Shown: positions 38,867-49,314, numbered from the stretch's first letter. The stretch is 64,000 nucleotides of DNA from Iodobacter fluviatilis (GCF_004194535.1 NZ_CP025781.1:3410001-3474000); one strand, 5' to 3'. Notes: generated by a model from the sequence alone, not told the origin. Numbers and translations: made by a program.

Positions 38867-40426
38867 ATGATTCCCGCCGCTGAAGTGGTGGAATTGTCGC
38901 GCATGCAATTTGGTTTAACCGCGATGTTTCATTTTTTATTTGTACCACTCACCATGGGGCTTTCGTGGATTTTAGTGATCTCAGAAGCCGCATACGTCAT
39001 GACGGGCAAAGTCATTTACAAAGATATGACGCGTTTTTGGGGAAAGTTATTTGGCATTAACTTTGCCATGGGCGTCACCACCGGTTTAACGTTGGAATTT
39101 CAATTTGGTACCAACTGGGCTTATTACTCGCATTATGTGGGCGATATCTTTGGTGTACCTCTCGCTATTGAAGGCATGATGGCCTTTTTTTTAGAATCTA
39201 CCTTTGTGGGTTTATTCTTTTTTGGCTGGGATAGACTATCTAAGGTGCAGCACTTAGGAATTACATTCTTAGTGGCATTGGGTTCTAATTTATCGGCCAT
39301 GTGGATTCTCATTGCCAATGGCTGGATGCAAAACCCAGTAGGTGCAGAGTTTAATTACATCACCATGCGTATGGAGTTAGTGAGCCTTGCCGAGGTGTTC
39401 TTTAACCCAGTGGCCCAAGTTAAGTTTGTACATACGGTGGCGGCGGGTTATGTGGCTGCTTCAATGTTTGTATTGGGTGTTTCAAGCTGGTACTTATTAA
39501 AAGCTAGAGATACCGGATTTGCATTGCGCTCATTCGCTATTGCATCCGCTTTTGGTCTTGCTTCTATTTTATCCGTGATTGTTTTAGGCGATGAATCCGG
39601 CTACACCACGGGTGAGGTGCAAAAAGTAAAATTGGCCGCAATGGAAGGCCAATGGGATACCCACCCCGCACCAGCACCGCTCACGCTATTTGGTATTCCT
39701 AATCAAAAAGAAGAGCGCACGGATTATGAAGTGAGCATTCCTTATGCGCTGGGCTTAATTGCCACTCGTTCTACCACCGAGGAAGTCACGGGCATTAAAG
39801 ACTTAAAAATTGAATACGAGCAAAGAATCATCAGCGGGATACAAGCCTATGGCGCATTAACGCGTTTAAAAGCGGGGGACAAATCAGCACATGATTTATT
39901 TGAAGCTCATAAGGCTGACTTAGGTTTTGGTTTATTGCTGAAGAAATACACTCGCAATGTGGTTGATGCAACGCCCGCGCAGATTAAAGCGGCAGCTGCG
40001 GATACGATTCCTAATGTAGCGCCAATCTTTTGGTCTTTCCGGATTATGGTGGGGTTAGGGATGCTGTTTCTGTTTATTTTTAGTTTGTCGTTTTATTTCT
40101 TGGCACGCCGCAATCTTGCGCCGCAGCGATGGCTATTACGCCTTGCCGTGCTATCGATTCCGCTACCTTGGGTAGCGATTGAAGCCGGTTGGTTAGTGGC
40201 TGAGTATGGTCGTCAGCCTTGGACGATTTCAGGGATTCTGCCTACGTTTATGTCGGCATCAGCGCTCAGTGTAGGGCAATTACATTTCAGCATGATCGGT
40301 TTGGGCTTGATGTATTGCAGCTTGTTTGCGATTGAAATGTATTTAATGCTGAAATATATCCGCCTTGGGCCTGCCAGCTTGCACACGGGCCGTTATTTTG
40401 GTGAACAAACTGCTGTGCACGCTTAA
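38867..40426 (+). CDS. cydA: Cytochrome bd quinol oxidase subunit I, long Q-loop
   Basis: 519 residues with the E. coli-like long Q loop (about residues 250-375, containing GDESGYTTGEVQKVKLAAMEG). Haem ligands are in MQFGLTAMFHFLFVPLTMG, and the GRQPW motif is near residue 446. This is the oxygen-reducing quinol oxidase subunit of the high-affinity bd-I type. It is distinct from the shorter CydA at 493-1824. AAAGGAT precedes the ATG. Confidence 0.96.
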   Translation: MIPAAEVVELSRMQFGLTAMFHFLFVPLTMGLSWILVISEAAYVMTGKVIYKDMTRFWGKLFGINFAMGVTTGLTLEFQFGTNWAYYSHYVGDIFGVPLAIEGMMAFFLESTFVGLFFFGWDRLSKVQHLGITFLVALGSNLSAMWILIANGWMQNPVGAEFNYITMRMELVSLAEVFFNPVAQVKFVHTVAAGYVAASMFVLGVSSWYLLKARDTGFALRSFAIASAFGLASILSVIVLGDESGYTTGEVQKVKLAAMEGQWDTHPAPAPLTLFGIPNQKEERTDYEVSIPYALGLIATRSTTEEVTGIKDLKIEYEQRIISGIQAYGALTRLKAGDKSAHDLFEAHKADLGFGLLLKKYTRNVVDATPAQIKAAAADTIPNVAPIFWSFRIMVGLGMLFLFIFSLSFYFLARRNLAPQRWLLRLAVLSIPLPWVAIEAGWLVAEYGRQPWTISGILPTFMSASALSVGQLHFSMIGLGLMYCSLFAIEMYLMLKYIRLGPASLHTGRYFGEQTAVHA

Positions 40427-40435
40427 GGAAAAATC

Positions 40436-41569
40436 ATGCTTGATTATGAAGTTTTAAAGTTGATTTGGTGGGGGCTGATGATTTTTCTTCTGATCGGCTT
40501 CACCCTCACCGGTGGTTTTGATTTGGGCGTGGCGATTCTCTTACCCTTTGTGGGCAAGACCGATGATGAGCGCCGTTTAGTGATTAATTCAGTAGGGCCC
40601 ACTTGGGAAGGCAATCAGGTTTGGTTGGTCACGGTGGGGGCGGCTTTATTTGCTGCTTGGCCTCTCTTGTATGCGGCGGCTTTTTCCGTAATGTATGTGG
40701 CCTTGATGTTTGTACTGTTTGCTTTGTTTTTGCGCCCTGTGGGTTTTGATTACCGTAGCAAACTGGCTGATCCTCGTTGGCGTAATAGCTGGGATTGGGC
40801 CTTGTTTATCGGTAGTGTTGTGCCAAGTTTGGTGTTTGGGGTAGCGATAGGCAATCTATTTATTGGCCTGCCTTTTCAATTTGATGACACTTTGCGGGTG
40901 AGTTATGCGGGGCATTTTTACGATTTGCTTAACCCATTCTCACTGTATGCGGGCGTGGTGGCTATTGCCATGTTGGTCTTGCATGGCGCTACTTTTTTGG
41001 TGATTAAAACCAGAGAGCAATTGCAGGCCCGTGCTATCCGCGCTGCGATCATCGCAGGGTTGAGCTTGGCCTTGTTATTTGCGCTTGGTGGTGTGTGGGT
41101 TGGGCAACTTGCCGCTTGGCATATCGATAGCATGGGTGATGTTGGAGGGATTCTAAATCCACTGGATAAAACAGTATCGATCGTGAGTGGCGCATGGTTA
41201 AACAACTTTAACCAATATCCACTGGCTTGGAGCGTGCCTATTGCAGGTGTGGCTGCTGCAATATTATCGGCTTTGGCGAGCTGGAGGCGTGTACCGCAGG
41301 TCGCCTTTATTCTGAGTGGCGTGGCGAGTGTTGGCGTGTTGTGCACCACAGCGATTGCTTTATTCCCCTTTATTTTGCCTTCAACTTTAGACGCGCGCTC
41401 TAGCTTAACGGTTTGGGATGCGGTATCTAGCCAAAAAACCTTGGGTGTGATGCTGGGTGTGGTGGTGATCTTTGTACCTATTATTACGCTGTACACCGCT
41501 TGGGTGTATCGCGTTATGCGTGGGCCGGTCACGGTGGAAAGGCTGCAAAATGATACACATAGCTATTAA
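40436..41569 (+). CDS. cydB: Cytochrome bd quinol oxidase subunit II
   Basis: 377 residues with eight or nine membrane helices. [18 protein letters not shown] and [23 protein letters not shown] are family hallmarks. It starts 9 bp after cydA and is followed by cydX. Confidence 0.96.
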   Translation: MLDYEVLKLIWWGLMIFLLIGFTLTGGFDLGVAILLPFVGKTDDERRLVINSVGPTWEGNQVWLVTVGAALFAAWPLLYAAAFSVMYVALMFVLFALFLRPVGFDYRSKLADPRWRNSWDWALFIGSVVPSLVFGVAIGNLFIGLPFQFDDTLRVSYAGHFYDLLNPFSLYAGVVAIAMLVLHGATFLVIKTREQLQARAIRAAIIAGLSLALLFALGGVWVGQLAAWHIDSMGDVGGILNPLDKTVSIVSGAWLNNFNQYPLAWSVPIAGVAAAILSALASWRRVPQVAFILSGVASVGVLCTTAIALFPFILPSTLDARSSLTVWDAVSSQKTLGVMLGVVVIFVPIITLYTAWVYRVMRGPVTVERLQNDTHSY

Positions 41570-41616
41570 TTTTCCAGTCACCGCATCAATGAGGATGCGC
41601 TAGAAGGAGTAGGACA

Positions 41617-41763
41617 ATGTGGTACTTTACTTGGATACTTGGCGTGGGTTTGGCCGTGGCCTTAGGCCTGATTAATGTGCTGTGGTTTGAAAGCACCCAC
41701 GCATTTGGTGGCGAAAAAGAAACAGAAGCTCAAGAGCGTTTTGAGCAATACAAAAAAAAGTAG
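41617..41763 (+). CDS. cydX: Small bd-oxidase subunit CydX
   Basis: 48 residues, short enough to be easily missed. It begins MWYFTWILGVGLAVALGLIN, the signature of CydX/YbgT proteins, with one membrane helix and then a charged tail (ALEREE-like, here ETEAQERFEQYKKK). In E. coli CydX is needed for stable, active bd-I oxidase. A GAAGGAGTAGGAC site precedes the ATG, 47 bp after cydB. Confidence 0.9.
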   Translation: MWYFTWILGVGLAVALGLINVLWFESTHAFGGEKETEAQERFEQYKKK

Positions 41764-41834
41764 TCCGTTGATTCTCTTAAAAATGGCCTACTTGGCTTGA
41801 AAGATAAAGTTACATTTATCCTTGAAATTGAATA

Positions 41835-41860
41835 GAAACAGCCCATTTATGGGCTGTTTC
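41835..41860 (+). terminator. Terminator of the cydP-cydA-cydB-cydX unit
   Basis: GAAACAGCCCAT and ATGGGCTGTTTC form a perfect 12-bp stem with a 2-nt centre, 71 bp after cydX. The T-run is short. Confidence 0.6.
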
Positions 41861-42300
41861 TACATATACAGCAAGGCCTTGGCAAGTTTTTTTTGATTGT
41901 AATAATTTATTGCTGCAATGCAATATGCAGTTTGAATTTTAAACTACATTTATGACTTATTCCCTTTGAGCTAGCTCAATATCTGCCCGTTGAGAAGTCT
42001 GTAAATTACCTAGTCAATATGGCTAGAATAATAATTATATTATTTATAAGCATTTTTAATTCAAGTAGCTGCTATTTCTCATCCGCTAGTATTGTGATAT
42101 TTATTTTTCTTGTTATTTAATTGCAGTGTATTGATCTTTTGATTGCCAATTATCACGGTGCAGTGAATAATCCAACGTGTTTGGTGTTGTAAGGTGTATG
42201 GATTAGTTTTCTGCACAAGCATTTAAGCTCTCGAGCTTCAAAATTTTGGTTCAACGAGAGTCGTACTAACACTCGTTGTTTAAGCAAGTAAAAAGGGGAT
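41861..42300. other. Gene-free leader upstream of the PTS gene
   Basis: About 440 bp, AT-rich on the left (TTTATTATTTATAAGC-like stretches) with no convincing ORF. It probably holds the promoter and control sites of the PTS gene. No operator could be identified with confidence; the gene has an AAAGGGGAT ribosome site. Confidence 0.5.
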
Positions 42301-44316
42301 GTGATGAATATTCTGGGCTATCTACAGAAAATAGGCCGTGCGCTGATGGTGCCGGTGGCAACTTTGCCAGCTGCAGCTATTTTAATGGGTATTGGCTATT
42401 GGATCGATCCAACAGGCTGGGGTAGTAATAGTGCCCTGGCAGCCTTCCTGATTAAATCGGGTGCTGCGATTATCGATAATATGTCGATTCTGTTTGCGGT
42501 TGGTATTGCCTACGGTATGTCTAAAGATAAAGACGGTGCTGCTGCTTTATCCGGTTTGGTTGGTTACTACGTATTAACTACCCTGTTATCACCAGGTGCG
42601 GTTGCTCAAATTCAGGGCTTGCCCCTTGATCAAGTGCCTAAGGCATTTGCAAAAATAAATAACCAATTTATCGGTATTTTGGTGGGTGTGATCACTGCGG
42701 AGCTATATAACCGTTTTAGTTCTGTAGAGCTGCATAAAGCGCTTGCCTTCTTTAGTGGCCGTCGCCTTGTACCGATCGTCACTTCGGTAGTGATGCTGGC
42801 GTTGGCTTTCCCACTAATGTATCTATGGCCTATCGTGTTTAATGGCTTAGTGCATTTTGGCGAAAGCATTATGGGTATGGGCCCAGTAGGTGCGGGTATT
42901 TACGCTTTCTTTAACCGTTTGTTGATTCCTGTTGGCTTGCATCATGCTCTTAACAGCGTGTTCTGGTTTGACGTTGCGGGTATTAACGATATTCCTAACT
43001 TCTTGGGTGGGGCTAAGTCCCTTGCTGAAGGTAAGGCAGTATTGGGTGTAACGGGTATGTATCAAGCCGGTTTCTTCCCAATTATGATGTTTGGTTTGCC
43101 TGGTGCTGCGCTGGCAATTTATCACACCGCTAAGCCACAAAATAAAGCACGCGTTGCCTCATTGATGATTGCGGCTGCTTTTGCTGCTTTCTTTACCGGT
43201 GTGACTGAGCCACTTGAATTCTCCTTTATGTTTGTAGCTCCTGCGCTTTATTTATTGCACGCAGTATTAACCGGTCTTTCGGTATATATCGCAGCAAGTA
43301 TGCAGTGGATTGCTGGCTTTGGTTTCAGTGCAGGTTTGGTTGACTTGGTGCTGTCGACTAAAAACCCGTTGGCTAAAGATATTCTGATGTTGGTTGTACA
43401 AGGTTTTGCATTCTTTGCGATCTACTACTTTAGCTTCCGTTTTGCGATCAAAACATTCAATTTTAAGACTCCAGGTCAAGAAGAAGATGACGAAGAAGGC
43501 GTAGAGCAAGATGGCTCACCGGTAAGTAGTGATACTGATTCATTGGCACATGCTTATATCGATCTGATTGGTGGTGGCGCTAATGTAGTGGGTATTGATT
43601 CTTGCATTACCCGCCTGCGTTTGACGCTGAACGACACTGCTATCGTGGATGAAGCTGCGGCTAAACGCTTGGGTGCTTCAGGCGTGATTAAACTAAATAA
43701 AACCAATGTGCAGATTATTGTGGGTGCAAAAGCTGAGCTGATTGCCACACGTATGAGTCAGTTATTGGCGGGCAAAGTGATTGAAGTACCAGCGGTAGCC
43801 GCAGTAAAAGTGGCAGCCTTTGCTGCTCCGGCAGTCGCAGTTAAGCCAGTGATGGGCAACTTAGTTTTAGTAGCCCCAATGAGCGGAGAAGTGGTTTCCT
43901 TGTTGCAAGTGCCAGATGCTGCGTTTTCGAGCAAGGCAGTGGGTGAAGGCTTGGCGATTCGTCCAACGGGTAAGCTTGTGTTGGCCCCCGCAGATGGCGT
44001 AATTGCTAAAATATTTAACACTAATCACGCATTTGCGCTGATTGCAGATAACGGCGCTGAACTGATTGTGCATATTGGGTTGGATACCGTGAAGTTGGGG
44101 GGTAAAGGCTTTACTCGCTTGTTAGAACAAGGCTCACGCGTAAAAGCGGGTGATGCCGTGTTGGAGTTGGATCTTGAATACCTTACTGCAAATGCGGTAT
44201 CGATCATCAGCCCTGTGGTTGTTAGCAATGTTGAGCAGTTTGATGGCGTGATTGATTTTGCTGTAGGTCAGGTGGAAGCAGGTAAAACTGCTTTGTACAC
44301 GATTAAAGCTAAGTAA
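42301..44316 (+). CDS. nagE: GlcNAc/glucose-type PTS transporter EIICBA (NagE-like)
   Basis: 671 residues: an EIIC membrane domain (1-390, LFAVGIAYGMSKDKDGAAALSGLVGYY and FITGVTEPLEFSFMF-like signatures), EIIB (about 410-490, phospho-Cys in VGIDSCITRLRL) and EIIA (about 515-671, phospho-His in ELIVHIGLDTVKLGG). It imports and phosphorylates a sugar using HPr phosphate. The gene order fits NagE (GlcNAc) better than PtsG because the three domains are fused. No nagA or nagB neighbours are in the window, so the sugar is an inference. ATGATG at the start. Confidence 0.9.
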   Translation: MMNILGYLQKIGRALMVPVATLPAAAILMGIGYWIDPTGWGSNSALAAFLIKSGAAIIDNMSILFAVGIAYGMSKDKDGAAALSGLVGYYVLTTLLSPGAVAQIQGLPLDQVPKAFAKINNQFIGILVGVITAELYNRFSSVELHKALAFFSGRRLVPIVTSVVMLALAFPLMYLWPIVFNGLVHFGESIMGMGPVGAGIYAFFNRLLIPVGLHHALNSVFWFDVAGINDIPNFLGGAKSLAEGKAVLGVTGMYQAGFFPIMMFGLPGAALAIYHTAKPQNKARVASLMIAAAFAAFFTGVTEPLEFSFMFVAPALYLLHAVLTGLSVYIAASMQWIAGFGFSAGLVDLVLSTKNPLAKDILMLVVQGFAFFAIYYFSFRFAIKTFNFKTPGQEEDDEEGVEQDGSPVSSDTDSLAHAYIDLIGGGANVVGIDSCITRLRLTLNDTAIVDEAAAKRLGASGVIKLNKTNVQIIVGAKAELIATRMSQLLAGKVIEVPAVAAVKVAAFAAPAVAVKPVMGNLVLVAPMSGEVVSLLQVPDAAFSSKAVGEGLAIRPTGKLVLAPADGVIAKIFNTNHAFALIADNGAELIVHIGLDTVKLGGKGFTRLLEQGSRVKAGDAVLELDLEYLTANAVSIISPVVVSNVEQFDGVIDFAVGQVEAGKTALYTIKAK

Positions 44317-44324
44317 TTGGCTTA

Positions 44325-44494
44325 GCTAGCAGCCTGTCGGACTTAGCATCAGTCAGCTGCAAAATCACCTGATCGGCCTATATTTCACCATATTTTTGAC
44401 CAATAACTCGTTATTGGCGCTGCAAATCCGGCAAAATCTGGTCTCGATCATGCGATTTTTCGCTTCGACCGCCTAAGTCTGACAGGCCGCTAGC
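44325..44494. repeat. 170-bp nested-palindrome element with terminal inverted repeats (MITE-like)
   Basis: It starts GCTAGCAGCCTGTCGGACTT and ends with the reverse complement of GCTAGCGGCCTGTCAGACTT: 21-nt terminal repeats with 19 matches. Inner arms also pair (GCAAAATC near 44359 with GCGAAAAATC near 44460), and a perfect 8-bp hairpin CCAATAAC/GTTATTGG (44400-44417) is at the centre. There is no coding capacity. It looks like a non-autonomous mobile or REP-class element sitting 8 bp after the PTS stop codon. Confidence 0.6.
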
Positions 44495-44521
44495 AGCCTG
44501 CTTTATCAGGCTGTTAGCTGT

Positions 44522-44554
44522 AAAAAAGGCGAACCTTTTGGGTTCGCCTTTTTT
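44522..44554. terminator. Strong bidirectional terminator between nagE and mdh
   Basis: AAAAAAGGCGAACC and GGTTCGCCTTTTTT are perfect 14-bp arms with a 5-nt loop, giving U tracts in both directions for the convergent genes. Confidence 0.85.
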
Positions 44555-44586
44555 ATTTAGGGGCACGTTGCCGTACTCCTAAGCCA

Positions 44587-45570
44587 TTAATTACCGATTA
44601 AATGCTTCACTGCATCACGCTCTTCAGACAGCTCTTTCGCGCTAACGTCCATGCGGGTACGGCTGAATTCGCTGATTTCCAAGCCTTCAACAATGGTGTA
44701 TTTGCCATCTTTGCAAGTGACTGGGTAGCCAAAAATCAAATCGCTATAGCCGTATTCGCCATTAGCTGGAACGCCCATCGTCACCCAATCGCCATCCGTT
44801 GTGCCCAGTACCCAATTACGGATATGGTCAATGGCGGCATTGGCTGCAGAAGCGGCGGACGACAAACCGCGCGCTTTAATAATGGCTGCACCACGTTGCT
44901 GAACGGTAGGGATGAATTCTGTTTCTAACCACTTTTGATCATTGATCAGAGCAGAAGCGCTTTGGCCTTTCACTGTAGCGTGGAATAGATCTGGATACTG
45001 GGTAGCAGAGTGATTGCCCCAGATGATCATCTTGTTGATATCGGTTACGGCTGTTGATGTTTTTTGTGCGATTTGAGTCAGAGCACGGTTGTGATCCAGA
45101 CGCATCATGGCTGTGAAGTTGGCTGGGTTTAAATCCGGAGCATTTTTCATTGCGATGTAAGCATTGGTGTTGGCTGGATTGCCTACTACCAGTACTTTCA
45201 CGTCACGCGATGCCACTTCATTCAGTGCTTTACCCTGAGCAGTAAAGATAGCACCGTTAGCTTCGAGCAAATCTTTGCGCTCCATCCCCGGGCCACGTGG
45301 ACGAGCGCCAACCAAGAGGGCGATATCCACATCTTTGAAGGCTACTTTTGGATCATCGCTTTGTACAATGCCTTGCAATAATGGGAATGCACAGTCATCC
45401 AACTCCATAACCACGCCATTTAATGCGGGTAGGGAAGGGGTGATGTCGAGCAATTGCAAGATCACTGGCTGATCTGGGCCCAGCATTGCACCAGATGCAA
45501 TGCGGAATAAAAGGCTATAACCAATTTGGCCGGCAGCGCCGGTAACGGCAACGCGAATAGGTTTTTTCAT
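44587..45570 (-). CDS. mdh: Malate dehydrogenase
   Basis: 327 residues from ATG 45570 (the longer frame begins with non-conserved residues). NAD-binding [17 protein letters not shown], substrate Arg in [15 protein letters not shown], catalytic [10 protein letters not shown] and [11 protein letters not shown]. It is the cytosolic-type (MDH1-like) enzyme usual in betaproteobacteria, converting malate and oxaloacetate. It is divergent from the GntR-sdh-suc block across a 361-bp gap. Confidence 0.96.
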   Translation of the reverse strand: MKKPIRVAVTGAAGQIGYSLLFRIASGAMLGPDQPVILQLLDITPSLPALNGVVMELDDCAFPLLQGIVQSDDPKVAFKDVDIALLVGARPRGPGMERKDLLEANGAIFTAQGKALNEVASRDVKVLVVGNPANTNAYIAMKNAPDLNPANFTAMMRLDHNRALTQIAQKTSTAVTDINKMIIWGNHSATQYPDLFHATVKGQSASALINDQKWLETEFIPTVQQRGAAIIKARGLSSAASAANAAIDHIRNWVLGTTDGDWVTMGVPANGEYGYSDLIFGYPVTCKDGKYTIVEGLEISEFSRTRMDVSAKELSEERDAVKHLIGN

Positions 45571-45931
45571 GAAGGTCACTCCGGTTGTGGGTGGGGTTAG
45601 CACCTCGGTGAACGATGCTGGGATTTTCAGCAGTCAATCTAATAAAAAGCCTCGCTGATTACTTTTTACTACAAAAGTTATTCAATCAGGGAATCCGATT
45701 ATTTTCTTTATTTGTAGAGCAAAACAGAGCGTAACCGTATTTCTTTTTTATAAATTTATCTGCTGACTACATCCTGCACGCTTGTATTTACACGGATGGT
45801 AGTGTGTTTTAGCTACTGCGTAAGCTTAGCAGTGAAAGTCTATCACGCACGTGGTGGCTTTGTGCGCGTTTTGCTGCTATACGAAATATAATGTTGTGTA
45901 TCTTTTGTCTTATATAAGACTGTAGTAGACT
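45571..45931. other. Divergent mdh/gntR intergenic region
   Basis: 361 bp of AT-rich DNA with no ORF, expected to hold both promoters. The right end carries the 14-bp palindrome listed separately. Nothing else stands out. Confidence 0.5.
45907..45920. promoter_or_regulatory. 14-bp palindrome, candidate GntR autoregulatory operator
   Basis: GTCTTATATAAGAC is a perfect palindrome ending 11 bp before the regulator start codon. The TATA core could also serve as the -10 element. GntR/HutC proteins typically bind such short dyads at their own promoter. Confidence 0.45.
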
Positions 45932-46693
45932 ATGATGCTACAACATGATAAAAAGCAACCTATCTTAAATATGAGCAAACTTGCAGCCATACCCCTCTAT
46001 CGTCAGGTTATTCGTGCAGTCACAACGGCAGTTGATGCCGGTGAGTGGGGAGCCGATGAAAGTTTGCCGAGCGAAAATGACTTAGCACACCGTTTTGGTG
46101 TTAGCCAAGGCACGGTACGCAAAGCTTTAGATGTATTAGTCGTTGAAGGTGTTTTATATCGCAGACAAGGCGTAGGTACTTTTGTAAGCGATGCCAGTGA
46201 TTTTTTAGCACAAGCTTTGTTTGTGCCTTTATCTGGTTACGGTGGCGAAAAGCCAAAAATTGAAATGCTCGGCTGTGTGCGCATTCATGCGGGCGAGCAG
46301 TTAGCAGAGATTTTAGGATTAAGGCGTGGTGCGGCGCTGTGGCAGGTTCGCCGTTTATTGCGCGTAGCAGGCACCGTGATAGGTTTAGAAGAAATGTTTT
46401 TGCCTGAAGCGAATTTCCCGAATTTGGAAATGCGCAGAATCCGTGAGTTGCGCGGTAATTTGCGTGAATTATGCTGGCGTGATTTTGGAATGCGTTTAAA
46501 AGATGGTGAGGTTCGCTATCGTGCGATTCCCGCCGCGAGTGCCGAAGCAAGATTATTGCAAGTTGAAGTGCACGAACCTTTGTTACAACTTGTGCGTTTA
46601 GCAAGAGATTTTGATGGTAAACCGCAGGTTTGGAGTGTGGCTTGGTTTAGGTCTGAGCAACGGGCTTTCCAAGCGCCACCAGAGCAAGCATAA
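45932..46693 (+). CDS. GntR-family (HutC type) transcriptional regulator
   Basis: 253 residues. N-terminal winged HTH (IPLYRQVIRAVTTAVDAGEW, LPSENDLAHRFGVSQGTVRKAL, GVLYRRQGVGTFV) and a C-terminal UTRA ligand domain (about 90-245). It sits immediately upstream of sdhC on the same strand and divergent from mdh, so it probably controls the TCA genes in response to a metabolite (inference). Two adjacent ATGs are possible starts. Confidence 0.88.
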   Translation: MMLQHDKKQPILNMSKLAAIPLYRQVIRAVTTAVDAGEWGADESLPSENDLAHRFGVSQGTVRKALDVLVVEGVLYRRQGVGTFVSDASDFLAQALFVPLSGYGGEKPKIEMLGCVRIHAGEQLAEILGLRRGAALWQVRRLLRVAGTVIGLEEMFLPEANFPNLEMRRIRELRGNLRELCWRDFGMRLKDGEVRYRAIPAASAEARLLQVEVHEPLLQLVRLARDFDGKPQVWSVAWFRSEQRAFQAPPEQA

Positions 46694-46812
46694 ATAAGCT
46701 GTAAATTGAGCTGCGAAGTATGAGTTGCAGTTAAGTTGTAAATAACCGGTCAGTGTTGTAGGTGACAAGTTTGAACTCACTGACAGAAGTAAAACTTAAA
46801 GAGGAAGTGCGC

Positions 46813-47187
46813 ATGCAAAAAACACGCCCCAAGCACCTAGAGATCGCGAAGATTCGTCTTCCTTTACCTGGGATTATCTCCATCTTGCATCGCGTGAGTG
46901 GCGCGCTGATGTTTTTGGCGATTCCCTTTATGCTCTACGCTTTAGAGGGCTCTTTGGCCTCCGCCGAGCGTTTTGATGCATTTAGATCCTGTATTTCACA
47001 TCCCCTTGTAAAAATTGCACTGCTGGGTATTTTGTGGGCTTTTTTGCATCACGTTTGCGCAGGTGTTCGTTTCTTATTCTTAGATATTCATAAGGGCCTT
47101 GAGCTGAAAACAGCCCGCCTCACGGCAAAAATTGTGCTACTGGTAAGCCTAGTGCTGACCGTTTTGATTGGAGCCCTGTTATGGTAA
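46813..47187 (+). CDS. sdhC: Succinate dehydrogenase cytochrome b556 subunit
   Basis: 124 residues from ATG 46813, chosen for its AGAGGAA site over a GTG 17 codons upstream. Three membrane helices. RPKHLEIAKIRLPLPGIISI then HRVSGALMF is the family start. The haem-binding His is in WAFLHHVCAGVRFL. It anchors complex II. The stop overlaps the sdhD start. Confidence 0.95.
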   Translation: MQKTRPKHLEIAKIRLPLPGIISILHRVSGALMFLAIPFMLYALEGSLASAERFDAFRSCISHPLVKIALLGILWAFLHHVCAGVRFLFLDIHKGLELKTARLTAKIVLLVSLVLTVLIGALLW

Positions 47188-47528
47188 ATCGTCAATTAAC
47201 AGGCGCGCATTACGGCCTAAAAGACTGGTTAGTGCAGCGGATAACCGCAGTGATTATGCTGGTTTACACCGTGGGTGTCGTGGCGTTTTTAGTGCTTGCA
47301 CAAGATGCTTCTTTTGCGGCATGGCAACAACTATTCGCCTGTACTTGGGTAAAAGTACTGACCACCATCAGCCTGTTTGCATTGCTGTGGCATGCATGGG
47401 TTGGTGTGCGTGATATCTGGATGGATTACCTCCAGCATGTTGGTTTGCGTTTAACGATGCACGTGCTGACCTTGTTATGGCTGGCAGGTAGCTTGGTTTA
47501 TATGATTAAAGTTGTGTGGGGTGCATAA
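47181..47528 (+). CDS. sdhD: Succinate dehydrogenase hydrophobic membrane anchor subunit
   Basis: 115 residues with three helices (AVIMLVYTVGVVAFLVLA, SLFALLWHAWVGVRDIWMDY, LTLLWLAGSLVYMI). The HAWVGVRDIWMDY stretch holds the haem and quinone-site residues. It overlaps sdhC by 7 bp. Confidence 0.94.
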   Translation: MVNRQLTGAHYGLKDWLVQRITAVIMLVYTVGVVAFLVLAQDASFAAWQQLFACTWVKVLTTISLFALLWHAWVGVRDIWMDYLQHVGLRLTMHVLTLLWLAGSLVYMIKVVWGA

Positions 47529-47531
47529 GCG

Positions 47532-49295
47532 ATGACCGTTCCTATTCGTAAATTCGATGCTGTCATTGTCGGTGCAGGTGGCGCAGGCCTTCGTGCCGCA
47601 TTGCAGCTCTCTGAAGCCGGTCTAAAAACCGCTGTTTTATCTAAAGTATTTCCGACGCGCTCGCACACTGTTGCGGCGCAGGGTGGGATTTCCGCCTCTC
47701 TTGGTAATGTCCAAGAAGACAAGTGGGAATGGCATATGTACGACACCGTTAAGGGTTCGGACTGGCTTGGGGACCAAGACGCGATTGAATTTATGTGTCG
47801 TCAGGCACCTGAAGTCGTGGTTGAGCTTGAGCACTTCGGTATGCCATTTGATCGCTTAGAAAACGGCAAGATTTATCAGCGTCCATTCGGCGGTCACATG
47901 GCCGATTTTGGTAAAACACCGGTGCAACGCGCCTGTGCCGCAGCCGACCGTACTGGCCACGCCATGCTGCATACGCTTTATCAGCGCAATGTTCGCGCCA
48001 ATACTCAGTTCTTTGTGGAATGGATGGCGCTGGATCTGATTCGTGATGAAGAGGGTGAAGTCGTTGGTGTAACTGCCTTAGAAATGGAAACCGGCGAAGT
48101 GTCGATTATCCACGCCAAGGCCGTGTTGTTTGCTACCGGCGGCGCGGGGCGTATTTTCTCCGCATCTACCAACGCCTTTATTAATACTGGCGATGGCCTC
48201 GGCATGACCGTGCGCGCAGGTATTCCACTTGAAGATATGGAATTCTGGCAATTCCACCCAACGGGTGTGGCCGGTGCGGGAGTATTGATTACTGAAGGCG
48301 TGCGCGGCGAAGGCGGCATCTTGCTCAACTCTGAGGGCGAACGCTTTATGGAGCGCTACGCACCAAACGCCAAAGATTTGGCTTCCCGTGACGTAGTTTC
48401 CCGTGCGATGGCGCTGGAAATTCTGGAAGGGCGTGGCTGTGGTAAAGAAAAAGACCATGTCATGCTGAAGCTGGATCATTTAGGTCCAGACATCATCATG
48501 CAGCGCCTGCCTGGTATTCGTGAGATTGCGATTAAATTTGCTGGTGTAGATCCAATCAAAGACCCAATCCCCGTTGTGCCAACTTGCCACTATCAGATGG
48601 GCGGTATTCCGACCAACTATAAGGGTGAAGTGGTGGCTCCGCTGGGCGATGATCCTGAAGTGCGCGTAAAAGGCTTTTACGCTGCCGGTGAATGTGCTTG
48701 TGCTTCTGTGCACGGCGCAAATCGCTTGGGCACTAACTCATTACTGGATCTGGTGGTGTTTGGTAAGGCCGCTGGCAATACAATTATCGAGTTTATTAAA
48801 AATGAGCGCCCAGAGTTGCGTCCATTACCTGCTGATGCTGCGGCCTTCTCATTGGCGCGTCTGGCTCGTTTAGAAAACCAAACGGGTGGCGAAGAAGTGG
48901 CAGATGTACGTAATGCCATGCAAAAAGTGGTGCAGCTGCGTGCCGGTGTATTCCGCAACTCTGAGAATCTTGCCAAGGGCGTTGAAGAAATCAAAGCCGT
49001 GGCCGAGCGTGCCAAGCTGACGCAAATTAAAGACAAATCCAAGGTATTTAACACCGCGCGAATTGAAGCGCTGGAGCTGGATAACTTGATCGAAGTGGCG
49101 GTTGCAACGCTGATTTGTGCCGAAGCCCGTAAGGAAAGTCGTGGTGCACATGCGCACGATGATTTCCCTGATCGTCATGATGAGTGGATGAAGCACACGA
49201 TGTTTGATGGAAAAACACGCACGCTGTCTTACAAGCCAGTTCATACCAAACCGCTAACGGTCGATTACATCGCACCGCAAAAACGCGTCTATTAA
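47532..49295 (+). CDS. sdhA: Succinate dehydrogenase flavoprotein subunit
   Basis: 587 residues. FAD-binding [14 protein letters not shown], the covalent FAD His in [15 protein letters not shown], and active-site [19 protein letters not shown] and [16 protein letters not shown]. It oxidises succinate to fumarate. It is the third gene of sdhCDAB. Confidence 0.98.
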   Translation: MTVPIRKFDAVIVGAGGAGLRAALQLSEAGLKTAVLSKVFPTRSHTVAAQGGISASLGNVQEDKWEWHMYDTVKGSDWLGDQDAIEFMCRQAPEVVVELEHFGMPFDRLENGKIYQRPFGGHMADFGKTPVQRACAAADRTGHAMLHTLYQRNVRANTQFFVEWMALDLIRDEEGEVVGVTALEMETGEVSIIHAKAVLFATGGAGRIFSASTNAFINTGDGLGMTVRAGIPLEDMEFWQFHPTGVAGAGVLITEGVRGEGGILLNSEGERFMERYAPNAKDLASRDVVSRAMALEILEGRGCGKEKDHVMLKLDHLGPDIIMQRLPGIREIAIKFAGVDPIKDPIPVVPTCHYQMGGIPTNYKGEVVAPLGDDPEVRVKGFYAAGECACASVHGANRLGTNSLLDLVVFGKAAGNTIIEFIKNERPELRPLPADAAAFSLARLARLENQTGGEEVADVRNAMQKVVQLRAGVFRNSENLAKGVEEIKAVAERAKLTQIKDKSKVFNTARIEALELDNLIEVAVATLICAEARKESRGAHAHDDFPDRHDEWMKHTMFDGKTRTLSYKPVHTKPLTVDYIAPQKRVY

Positions 49296-49314
49296 TAGCA
49301 TCAGGAGAAAACCG

